From Achromobacter animicus (GTDB lineage: Bacteria > Pseudomonadota > Gammaproteobacteria > Burkholderiales > Burkholderiaceae_B), in the NCBI RefSeq assembly GCF_902859585.1, contig NZ_CADIJM010000001.1:744001-808000 (forward strand): a DNA stretch of 64,000 nucleotides. Direction: 5' to 3'. The notes beneath the pieces are model-generated. The model made no database searches and was not told the DNA's origin. It saw only the letters and a list, made by a program, of their open reading frames with translations. Below are positions 46,387-53,604 of this stretch, in pieces. A program made the position numbers and the translations under genes. Positions within the stretch are counted from its first letter, which is position 1, and every line of letters begins with the position of its first letter.

Positions 46387-49301
46387 CAGGCTTCTCCTGT
46401 TTGAACGGCGGCCGCCTGGAGCTCGGCGGCGGCCTTGCGTTGCGCGCGCAGCGATTGGTGGGCAAGCGCCACCAGCACCAGCACGGTGGATCCGACGACC
46501 AGCATGTAGACGCCCAGATCAAAAAGCAGCACGCTGGACACGTGGACGTGACCAATCAGCGGCAGCGCGACGTCCCAGGCCAGCGCGGCAAGGAACGGCT
46601 TGTAGGCCAACCACGCGCTCACGGCGGCAATGCCGGCGGACAGCAGCCCGATGCCGATCCAGTTCTGGGGATTCAGGCGGCTGCGGGATTCGACCCAATA
46701 CACCCCGCCCACCATGTATTGCAGGATGACGGAGGTGGCGAAGATGAGGCCGCCCACGAAACCGCCGCCGGGCTGGTTGTGGCCGCGCAAGAGGAAATAC
46801 ACGGAGATCAGCGCGGCGATCGGCAGCAGCAGGCGCACCAGCACCGCGGGCACCATCATCGAGCCTGCGGGCACCGGCGACTTGATGTCGGGCGCGTCCG
46901 GGATGCCGCCGTCCTGATCCATCTGCTGGCGCGGAATGTCCGCGCTCTCGGCGGCTGGACGGAAGCGGCGCAACAGGGCGTAGACGGTCAGCGCCACGAT
47001 GCCAAGCACCGTGATTTCGCCGAACGTATCGAAGCCGCGGAAGTCCACGAGGATCACGTTGACGACGTTGGTGCCGCCACCGTCAGGCAGCGCGCGATCC
47101 ACGAAATAGGACGAAATGGGATTGGTCTGCGGCCGCGCCAGCACCGAATAGGCCAGCGCGGACATGCCCGTGCCGGCGGCGACTGCCAGCAGCAGATCGC
47201 GCAGACGGCGGCCGCGTGCCTGCAGCGTGGCTTTCAGGCTTTCCTCGTCGTCCTGCACGATGCGGCGAGGCAGCCAGCGCAGGCCCAGCAACAACAGCAC
47301 CAGCGTCACGACCTCGACAGACAGCTGCGTCAGCGCCAGATCGGGCGCGGAGAACCAGACGAAGGTCAGGCAGGTGATCAGCCCTGCCCCGCCCGCCAGC
47401 GCCAGGGAGGCCAGGCGGTGGTACTTGGCCTGGAACGCGGCGGCCAGGGCGCAGGTGCCGCCCACGATCCACAGCAAGGCGAAAACCGGATCGACCGGCG
47501 TCAGGCGCACGGCGCCGTCCAGCCAGCCGCCGGCGCGCAGCGGCAGCCACGCGACGAACAGCGTGCCCACCAGGATCAGCACCATCTGCACCTGCAGACG
47601 CGTGGACGACACCCAGCGCAGCAGCCATGCGGCGGCGACGCTGGAGCCATCGAGCAGCGCTTCGAAGGTGCGGCGGCCGTCAAGGCGGTAGATGAACGGC
47701 ACCCGGCCCGGATTGGCGCGCTGATGCGCGCGCAGGGCCAGGTACAGCAGCACGCCTGCGGTAGTGGCGACCAGGCTCATCGCCAGCGGAAGATTGAAAC
47801 CGTGCCAGACGGCCAGGCTGTAGTCGGGCATGTTCTCGCCCAGGATGCTCTGCGCCGCAGTGGCCAGGAACGGGCCGACGGTCAGGCTGGGAACGATGCC
47901 CACCAACAGGCACATCATGACCAGCAATGCGCTGGGCAACAGCATCCAGCGCGGCGGCTCGTGGGGCTCGCGCGGCAGGTCGGTGGCCGGTGGGCCGAAG
48001 AACACTTGCAGGATGAAACGCAGCGAATAGGCGACGCTGAATGCGCCGGCGATCGTGGCGAGCAGCGGCAGGCCAAGCTGGACGTAGCGGTCGGCACTGA
48101 CGAAGGTGGTTTCCGCAAAGAACATTTCCTTGGACAGGAAACCGTTCAGCAGCGGCACACCCGCCATCGAAGCCGCAGCCACCATCGCCAGCGTGGCCGT
48201 GATGGGCATTGCCTTATACAACCCGGACAGCCGGCCCAGGTCGCGCGTGCCGGTTTCGTGGTCGACCACGCCCGCCGCCATGAAGAGCGACGCCTTGAAC
48301 GTAGCGTGGTTGATCATGTGGAAGATGGCGGCCACCAGCGCCAGCGTGCTGTTCAGACCCAGCAGCAGCGTGATGAGGCCCAGGTGGCTGATCGTGGAAT
48401 ACGCCAGCACGCCCTTCATGTCCTGCTGGAAGATGGCTGCATAGGCGCCCAGCACCAGGGTGATGAGACCCAGCCCGCCGATGATCCAGAACCACTCGTC
48501 GGTGCCAGACAGCACGGGCCAGAAGCGCGCCAGCAGGAAAACGCCTGCTTTGACCATCGTGGCCGAGTGCAGATAGGCGGACACAGGCGTGGGCGCGGCC
48601 ATGGCGTTGGGCAGCCAGAAATGGAACGGGAATTGCGCGCTCTTGGTCAGCGCGCCCAGCGCCACCAGCACCAGGACGGCTGGATACCAGGGGTCGGCGC
48701 GGACCAGGTCGCCCGACGCCAGGACGCGGTCCATGTCGTAGCTGCCGACGATATGACCCAGGATCAGCACGCCGGCCAGCAGACAGAGACCGCCCGCCCC
48801 GGTGACCGTCAGCGCCATGCGCGCGCCCCGGCGCGCGTCCAGGCGGTGGTGCCAGTAGGCGATCAGCATGAACGACGCCAGGCTGGTCATTTCCCAGAAC
48901 AGAACCAGCTGGATCAGGTTGCCCGAGAGCACCACGCCGAGCATGGCGCCCATGAAGGCCTGGAAGAACGAAAAGAAGCGTGGGACCGGGTCTTCCGGCG
49001 ACATGTAATAGCGCGCGTACAACACGACCAGCGCGCCCATGCCGGAGACGATCAGCGCAAAGAGCCACGCGTAGCCGTCCATGCGCAGGGTAAATTGCAG
49101 ACCCAGGGCGGGCGCCCAAGGCATGTCGGCCCGTATGACGCCGCCGTTGGCGACGTCCGGATAGAGCGTCGCGATCAGAACCACGCACGCGAAGGCGATG
49201 AGGCCAGCCAACCACGCCTCGGCGTTGCGGGCGTTGGAAGGCAGCAGCGCGGCGCACAGGCTGCCGGCGAACGGCAGAGCGAGGATCAGGATCAGCGACA
49301 T
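46386..49301 (-). CDS. mnhA: Mrp antiporter subunit A fused to B (MnhAB/PhaAB)
   Basis: A 971-residue protein with more than 20 helices. Residues 1-500 are NuoL-like ([35 protein letters not shown] around 205-225; [14 protein letters not shown]). A further membrane part follows, and the C-terminal 150 residues match subunit B ([20 protein letters not shown], then [11 protein letters not shown]). Separate mnhB is absent, so this is the fused form used in six-gene Mrp operons. The complex exchanges monovalent cations for protons and supports pH and salt tolerance. It is the first gene of the operon. Confidence 0.95.
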   Translation of the reverse strand: MSLILILALPFAGSLCAALLPSNARNAEAWLAGLIAFACVVLIATLYPDVANGGVIRADMPWAPALGLQFTLRMDGYAWLFALIVSGMGALVVLYARYYMSPEDPVPRFFSFFQAFMGAMLGVVLSGNLIQLVLFWEMTSLASFMLIAYWHHRLDARRGARMALTVTGAGGLCLLAGVLILGHIVGSYDMDRVLASGDLVRADPWYPAVLVLVALGALTKSAQFPFHFWLPNAMAAPTPVSAYLHSATMVKAGVFLLARFWPVLSGTDEWFWIIGGLGLITLVLGAYAAIFQQDMKGVLAYSTISHLGLITLLLGLNSTLALVAAIFHMINHATFKASLFMAAGVVDHETGTRDLGRLSGLYKAMPITATLAMVAAASMAGVPLLNGFLSKEMFFAETTFVSADRYVQLGLPLLATIAGAFSVAYSLRFILQVFFGPPATDLPREPHEPPRWMLLPSALLVMMCLLVGIVPSLTVGPFLATAAQSILGENMPDYSLAVWHGFNLPLAMSLVATTAGVLLYLALRAHQRANPGRVPFIYRLDGRRTFEALLDGSSVAAAWLLRWVSSTRLQVQMVLILVGTLFVAWLPLRAGGWLDGAVRLTPVDPVFALLWIVGGTCALAAAFQAKYHRLASLALAGGAGLITCLTFVWFSAPDLALTQLSVEVVTLVLLLLGLRWLPRRIVQDDEESLKATLQARGRRLRDLLLAVAAGTGMSALAYSVLARPQTNPISSYFVDRALPDGGGTNVVNVILVDFRGFDTFGEITVLGIVALTVYALLRRFRPAAESADIPRQQMDQDGGIPDAPDIKSPVPAGSMMVPAVLVRLLLPIAALISVYFLLRGHNQPGGGFVGGLIFATSVILQYMVGGVYWVESRSRLNPQNWIGIGLLSAGIAAVSAWLAYKPFLAALAWDVALPLIGHVHVSSVLLFDLGVYMLVVGSTVLVLVALAHQSLRAQRKAAAELQAAAVQTGEA

Positions 49302-49856
49302 GGCGTTCCGAAAATGTCCGGGCCCCCTCCCGCCAGCGCAGGGCAGCGAGAGACGAAACAGACCGGGGATTGAAAAACGGACGGAACCCTTGGCCCGGTG
49401 CGTCGCTGCACTACACGTTGCCCCGAGGGGTCATCAACCAACGCCAATTGAACGGCGCAGACAGAAACAAACGCAATAGCTTTCTTGCAAGACCGGGCAA
49501 GAATCTCAGCCGAAAAATATCAGATTCTTGTAAGTTATGCAGGGATTTATGTACGTACCCAGCTAATGACAGCAAGATGACTGCGCAGCGATTGCGCACC
49601 GAAAGCTTCTCAATTTGTGTTCAACTGCCTGTCAGACTTACTTTTTCCTGTAACTTCTGTCATCTCCGCGCTTTTTGGGAACACGTTAGAAATTTTGCGA
49701 TTTCTCATGACAGGGACAATCCCGAGTTGACCATGGGGACATACCTGTGTGGAATGCGGCCACGAGGCGTTGGCTTGCGACACCCCGGCAATGCGCGCCT
49801 CACCGAAGCTGGCCCGGCAAGATGGCCGGCTCGGAACAACAATATGGAGAAGACTC
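49302..49856. promoter_or_regulatory. 555-bp intergenic region between the Mrp operon and the Bug receptor gene
   Basis: No convincing gene is seen. From about 49480 to 49740 base composition shifts to clearly AT-rich. The region must hold divergent promoters for mnhAB and the Bug gene. TTGACC-N17-TGGAAT (49727-49755) is a possible sigma-70 promoter for the latter. A long inverted repeat lies at 49498-49530. Confidence 0.5.
49498..49530. repeat. Inverted repeat CAAGAATCT...AGATTCTTG
   Basis: Perfect 9-base arms are separated by 15 AT-rich bases. No T-run follows in either direction, so it is more like a regulator-binding dyad or cruciform than a terminator. A CTTGCAAG palindrome lies just to its left. 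Confidence 0.6.
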
Positions 49857-50843
49857 TTGAACGTGTTGTCACATGCCAAGGCCGTCCTGGCCGCCGCCAT
49901 CGCTGGCGCCTGCCTGACCTCCGCTGCCCAGGCCGCAGATCCCTACCCCAATAAACCCATCCGCCTGATCGTCCCGTTTGCAGCCGGCGGCACCACCGAT
50001 ATCGTGGCGCGCGTCGTGGCCGAGGGTCTGGGCCGTGAACTCGGCCAGCCCGTGGTCGTGGAAAACCGCGCCGGCGGCGGCGGCTCGATCGGCGCCGACG
50101 CCCTGGTTCGCTCTGCCAACGACGGTTACACGCTGGGCGTGGCCACGGTCAGCACCATGGCCACCAATCCGGCCACGAACCCCAAGAACCCGTACAACCC
50201 GCTCAAGGACTTCACGCCGATCACCAACATGGTGAACGTGCCCAACGTCATGACGGTCAACCCGAGCGTGCCCGCCAAGACCCTGGCCGAATTCATCACC
50301 CTGCTCAAGAACAACCCCGGCAAGTACAGCTATGCCTCGTCGGGCGCGGGCGGCATCAGCCACCTGGACGGCGAGCTGTTCAAGTCGCTGACCAAGACCG
50401 ACATGGTTCACGTTCCTTACCGCGGATCGGGTCCGGCGCTGAACGACGTGATCGCCGGCCAGGTGAACGTCCAGTTCGACAACCTGCCCTCCTCCATGCC
50501 GCACATCCAGGCGGGCAAGCTGCGCGCGCTGGCCGTGGCGGCGCCCAAGCGCCTGCCCGCGCTGCCGGACGTGCCGACGTTCGCCGAGGGTGGCCTGCCC
50601 GACATGGACAACATGGCCTGGTACGGCCTGGTGGCGCCCGCCGGCACGCCGCAAGCGGTGGTCGACCGCGTGCACGCCGCGGCGGTCAAGGCCTTGAAGG
50701 ATCCGAAGATCGCCCAGCGCCTGGCCGACGGCGGATCGATCGTGGACGGCAACACGCCGGCCGAGTACGCCGCACAGATCAAGCGCGAACTCGAACTGCG
50801 CCAGCGCATCGCCAAGGACCGCAACATCGTCCTGACGAACTGA
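49857..50843 (+). CDS. Bug-family (TctC) periplasmic receptor
   Basis: A 328-residue protein. The likely start is TTG at 49857, because GGAGAAGA sits at ideal spacing and the resulting MNVLSHAKAVLAAAIAGACL is a good signal peptide cut at AQA-AD. The mature start, YPNKPIRLIVPFAAGGTTDIVAR, is the classic Bug N-terminus. VENRAGGGGSIGAD, LPSSMPHIQAGKLRALAV and the C-terminal half also fit. These receptors bind carboxylates and related molecules in the periplasm for tripartite tricarboxylate transporters. No tctA or tctB is adjacent, typical of the many orphan Bug genes in this bacterial family. Confidence 0.93.
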   Translation: MNVLSHAKAVLAAAIAGACLTSAAQAADPYPNKPIRLIVPFAAGGTTDIVARVVAEGLGRELGQPVVVENRAGGGGSIGADALVRSANDGYTLGVATVSTMATNPATNPKNPYNPLKDFTPITNMVNVPNVMTVNPSVPAKTLAEFITLLKNNPGKYSYASSGAGGISHLDGELFKSLTKTDMVHVPYRGSGPALNDVIAGQVNVQFDNLPSSMPHIQAGKLRALAVAAPKRLPALPDVPTFAEGGLPDMDNMAWYGLVAPAGTPQAVVDRVHAAAVKALKDPKIAQRLADGGSIVDGNTPAEYAAQIKRELELRQRIAKDRNIVLTN

Positions 50844-50859
50844 TCGCAACCTGACGAGA

Positions 50860-50893
50860 GGGGCGCGGGCCGGCGGTTTGCGGTTGGCGCCCC
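50860..50893 (+). terminator. Possible terminator after the Bug gene
   Basis: GGGGCGC and GCGCCCC arms flank a 20-base loop, followed by GCTTTGC. The T-run is poor, so this is a weak candidate. Confidence 0.3.
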
Positions 50894-50912
50894 GCTTTGC
50901 ATTCGTCCCCGC

Positions 50913-50940
50913 TTGACGGCAATTGCTCCGGTGGTAGCAT
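50913..50940 (+). promoter_or_regulatory. Putative promoter of the hexapeptide-repeat gene
   Basis: TTGACG (50913-50918), a 16-bp spacer and TAGCAT (50935-50940) resemble a sigma-70 promoter. Start of transcription would be near 50948, giving an untranslated leader of about 315 bases. Confidence 0.45.
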
Positions 50941-50947
50941 CTGCCCC

Positions 50948-51263
50948 GTGCAATCCGATATATCTTCCCTTCCCTGCGTCACCTGCGCTCTCTGCGCCCT
51001 GCGCTCAACGCTGTTGAGTTCGCAGGAGGTCGCCGCGCGTTCCGCTTACGCGCGGTCCAAGCCCGGCTAATCGCCCGCCTCTCCCCTTTCTGATTCTTGC
51101 TCCGGCCCGTTGCCGGCTGCCTGCGCACATCCGCGCGTCCTGCAGCCTGAAACCAGCCGGCGGGCGCACTGCCGCGTGGCGGGCGCTCGTCCCCATTTCG
51201 CCGCTCGCACGCCCTTTTCGGCTTGCGCGGCGGCCACGCACCGCACCTTTTCGATTCAGCGCC
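50948..51263 (+). other. Long structured leader upstream of the hexapeptide-repeat gene
   Basis: The stretch contains no standard gene. It holds the hairpin CTCAAC-GCT-GTTGAG (51004-51018), a perfect Shine-Dalgarno sequence AGGAGGT (51024-51030) that no start codon follows at usable distance, and the hairpin CCGCGCG...CGCGCGG (51033-51055). A 40-codon frame from GTG 50948 to TAA 51069 includes a CxxCxxC triplet and could encode a leader peptide. An untranslated control element is plausible but unproven. Confidence 0.35.
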
Positions 51264-52232
51264 ATGCAACTCACCAAGAAATTCGTCAAAGCCAAGAACC
51301 CCTGCGCGGGCGGCTACAAATGGTTCCTGCGCGACCACAACGGACAGGGGGACTATCAGGCCGTGCTCGATGCCCTGGTCGCCGACGGCCGCGTCGGCGA
51401 CGCCTGCTGGCTGCTGGACCAGTTTGGTCCGACCGACGCCGTGTTGCGGCTGGATACGCTGGATGCCACCGCCATCGTGTTTGCCGGGACGCTTGAAGTC
51501 CGCATGGGGATCAACGTGGACACGGTGGTGCGCGCGGGACGCAGCCTCATCACGGGCGGCGGCATTCGCGCCGGCGAGTCGATCGTGGCGGGTGAAAACA
51601 TCACCGCCGGCGGCAACATCGCCAGCGGCGGCAACCTGCGCGCCGGCGGCGACGTGGCGGCCGACTGGGGGATCGAGATTGCGACGCGCCTGGATTGCGG
51701 CGGCAATGTGCGCGCCAAGTGGGACATCTGCGCCGGACAGGACCTGGCCGTGACCGGCCACCTGCATGCCGGCCAGGACATCAATACGCAAGGCGCCATC
51801 AAGTGCGGTCAAGGGATCAAGGCAGGCGGCGGCGTGACCGCGGAGCAGGAAATCAATGCCGGTTGCGGTATTCAGGCGGGCGGGTCCATTCAGTCGGGCG
51901 AACACCTCGCCTGCGGGTGGGGCTTGATCGCCGGCGAGGACATCCGCGCCGAGGGCGCCATCCGCGCGGGCGAAGGCGCGCAGGCTGCCGGCGTCATCGA
52001 GGCGGGCGCGGGACACGGCGTCTACGCCGGGCTGAGCGTGCGGCTGGACGCATGGGATCTGTGTGCGCGGGTGGTCGCCCAATCCCGCCCGGCACAGTTG
52101 GTCAGCGGGCATTGGGCGGGACCGGACGGTGCGACGAACGCCGGCTCCACGCCCCCCGACCAGCCGTGGAACGGGTGGATGGATGTCGGCGCGGCGAAGC
52201 GTGACGGCTACGCAGGCGGCCCGCAAGGCTGA
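51264..52232 (+). CDS. Orphan protein with hexapeptide-repeat beta-helix
   Basis: The 322-residue protein has no signal peptide or membrane helix. Residues 1-70 form a separate domain with KNPCAGGYKWFLRDH and GRVGDACWLLDQFGPTDAV. Residues 71-238 are 28 uninterrupted hexads, each starting with Ile, Leu or Val (IVFAGT, LEVRMG, INVDTV ... IRAEGA, IRAGEG), commonly of form I-x-A-G-x-x. A period of exactly six suggests a left-handed type beta-helix of about nine turns, although the residue preferences differ from acyltransferase hexapeptides. The C-terminal 80 residues are less regular. I do not recognise a named family. It stands alone between a Bug receptor and an EamA carrier, with a long leader and no strong ribosome site. 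Scaffold or polymer-forming roles are possible. Confidence 0.88.
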   Translation: MQLTKKFVKAKNPCAGGYKWFLRDHNGQGDYQAVLDALVADGRVGDACWLLDQFGPTDAVLRLDTLDATAIVFAGTLEVRMGINVDTVVRAGRSLITGGGIRAGESIVAGENITAGGNIASGGNLRAGGDVAADWGIEIATRLDCGGNVRAKWDICAGQDLAVTGHLHAGQDINTQGAIKCGQGIKAGGGVTAEQEINAGCGIQAGGSIQSGEHLACGWGLIAGEDIRAEGAIRAGEGAQAAGVIEAGAGHGVYAGLSVRLDAWDLCARVVAQSRPAQLVSGHWAGPDGATNAGSTPPDQPWNGWMDVGAAKRDGYAGGPQG

Positions 52233-52284
52233 GAACGCCGCCACCGGTTGTCGGGCGTCGCAGCGGGTTTGATTGCCATCGCCG

Positions 52285-53166
52285 CTATCGCCGCCCCGCT
52301 TTGTGGGGCGTCGCGGGATGGCGTAGCACCAGCATCAACCCTGTCAGGATCGCGGCCATGCCAGCCAGGCTGAGCGCCGGCAAGCGATTGCCCAGAATCA
52401 GGTAGTCCAGCGCCGCCGTGCCCACCGGCACCAGATAGAACAGGCTGGTGACGTTGACAAGGTTGCCCGCCTGGATCATGCGGTAGAACAGCAGCGTGGC
52501 ACCGACTGAAATCACGAGGCCCATCCAGATCAACGGCACGATGAAGCCGACGCTCCAGTCGGCATGCAGCGGCTGGAATGGTGCGAACAGCAGGCACAGC
52601 ACCAGACTGATCGCGTACTGCAACGGCATCACGTCCATCGGCGGTTGCTCGACGCGCTTTTGCAGCAAGGCGCCTCCCGTCATGCTCGCCAGCGCCGCGC
52701 AGGCGTACGCGATGCCCGCGACGGACAAGCGCGTCAGCGCGATGCTCTGGTAGACGACCAGCACCAGCCCGGCGAGCGCCAGGCAAAGTCCCGCCAGACG
52801 CGCCGGCGCAAAGCGGCGCTCCGTCAGCGCCAACGTCAGGATGGGCTGCGCGCCCAGCAATGTGGCCAGCACGCCAGGCGTCACGCCGTGGTCCAGCGCC
52901 AGCAGATAGCAGATGGAGTAACTGCCGATCAGCAGCGCGCCTGTCGCGGCGACCTGCATGCGGGTGCCGGTCTGCGGCAACCAACGACCGCGCCTCGCGC
53001 AGATCAGCAGCAGTACCGCCAGCGCAAGCAGGAAGCGGAACAAGAGAAAGCCGAAGGCGGAGGCATGCGACAGCCCCCATTTGGCAAAGATCGCGCCGCC
53101 GCTCCACAGCAGCACGAACAAGGTGGTGGACGCGTGGGCAGTCCACGCGTGTCGGATGATGGACAT
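52285..53166 (-). CDS. EamA/DMT family transporter
   Basis: A 293-residue protein with about ten helices in two EamA repeats (12-135 and 150-285). The start region MSIIRHAWTAHASTTLFVLLWSGGAIFAKWG and the repeat end LGAQPILTLALTERRFAP are typical. In the second half FYLVPVGTAALDYLILGNRLP matches the EamA pattern where substrate exit helices begin. Substrate unknown; the family exports metabolites. It converges with the repeat-protein gene across 52 bp. Confidence 0.92.
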   Translation of the reverse strand: MSIIRHAWTAHASTTLFVLLWSGGAIFAKWGLSHASAFGFLLFRFLLALAVLLLICARRGRWLPQTGTRMQVAATGALLIGSYSICYLLALDHGVTPGVLATLLGAQPILTLALTERRFAPARLAGLCLALAGLVLVVYQSIALTRLSVAGIAYACAALASMTGGALLQKRVEQPPMDVMPLQYAISLVLCLLFAPFQPLHADWSVGFIVPLIWMGLVISVGATLLFYRMIQAGNLVNVTSLFYLVPVGTAALDYLILGNRLPALSLAGMAAILTGLMLVLRHPATPHKAGRR

Positions 53167-53604
53167 GAGGTATCACCTGTCTGAATGGGGTACAGACTCC
53201 CGCCCGGGGCGCGATAACGCGCGCCCATGTGCGCGCGCGGCGGGCGACGTCAATGCGTCATGCTCGCGGGGCGGCGCTGGAGTTCAGGCGGGAGACGGAG
53301 ATGCGGCGGGTCAGCCTAGGACGGCTGACACAGGCGGATGCGCGCCCGACACGACGCCGCGAGGCGGCGATGCGGGCGGCGGCGCCGCGTTCTTGACAGG
53401 AGACACAGCCGGCGGAGCGCCGGCGGAGAAGGAAGCCGATACACGCGCGCACGCGAGACCCGCGCGGACGGCGCGGGCAAGCATGGCGAAAGGCGTATAA
53501 GCAGGCATCCGCGCAGACTACCGGCGCCGGGCCGCAGCGTCAAGCATCGGCGGTTGTGGCCGCGCGGCTTCCCGGCACCGAGGCGCCGGGACCGGGCCGG
53601 TGCG
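53167..53604. other. 438-bp gap with a hairpin; a possible small ORF only
   Basis: The gap is very GC-rich and contains the perfect hairpin GTCAGCC-TAGGAC-GGCTGAC (53310-53329). On the minus strand a 65-codon frame (53508 to 53311) starts with a signal-peptide-like stretch (MPAYTPFAMLARAVRAGLA) and is Ala/Pro/Ser rich, ending inside the hairpin. It has no ribosome site, so I do not call it a gene. Confidence 0.3.

Noticed and set aside
46362-49373. A 1003-codon + strand frame opposite the Mrp A/B gene
   Set aside because: The composition is the mirror image of a hydrophobic membrane protein (Gln, His, Arg rich) and contains no recognisable domain. The minus strand encodes the fused MnhAB.
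51110-51753. Two overlapping + strand frames across the start of the repeat protein
   Set aside because: Both are out of frame with the regular hexapeptide coding sequence and rich in Arg, Cys and Pro. They are shadows.
53311-53508. A 65-codon minus-strand frame with a signal-like start
   Set aside because: It has no ribosome site and low-complexity Ala/Pro content typical of chance frames in GC-rich DNA. It is mentioned only as part of the gap.
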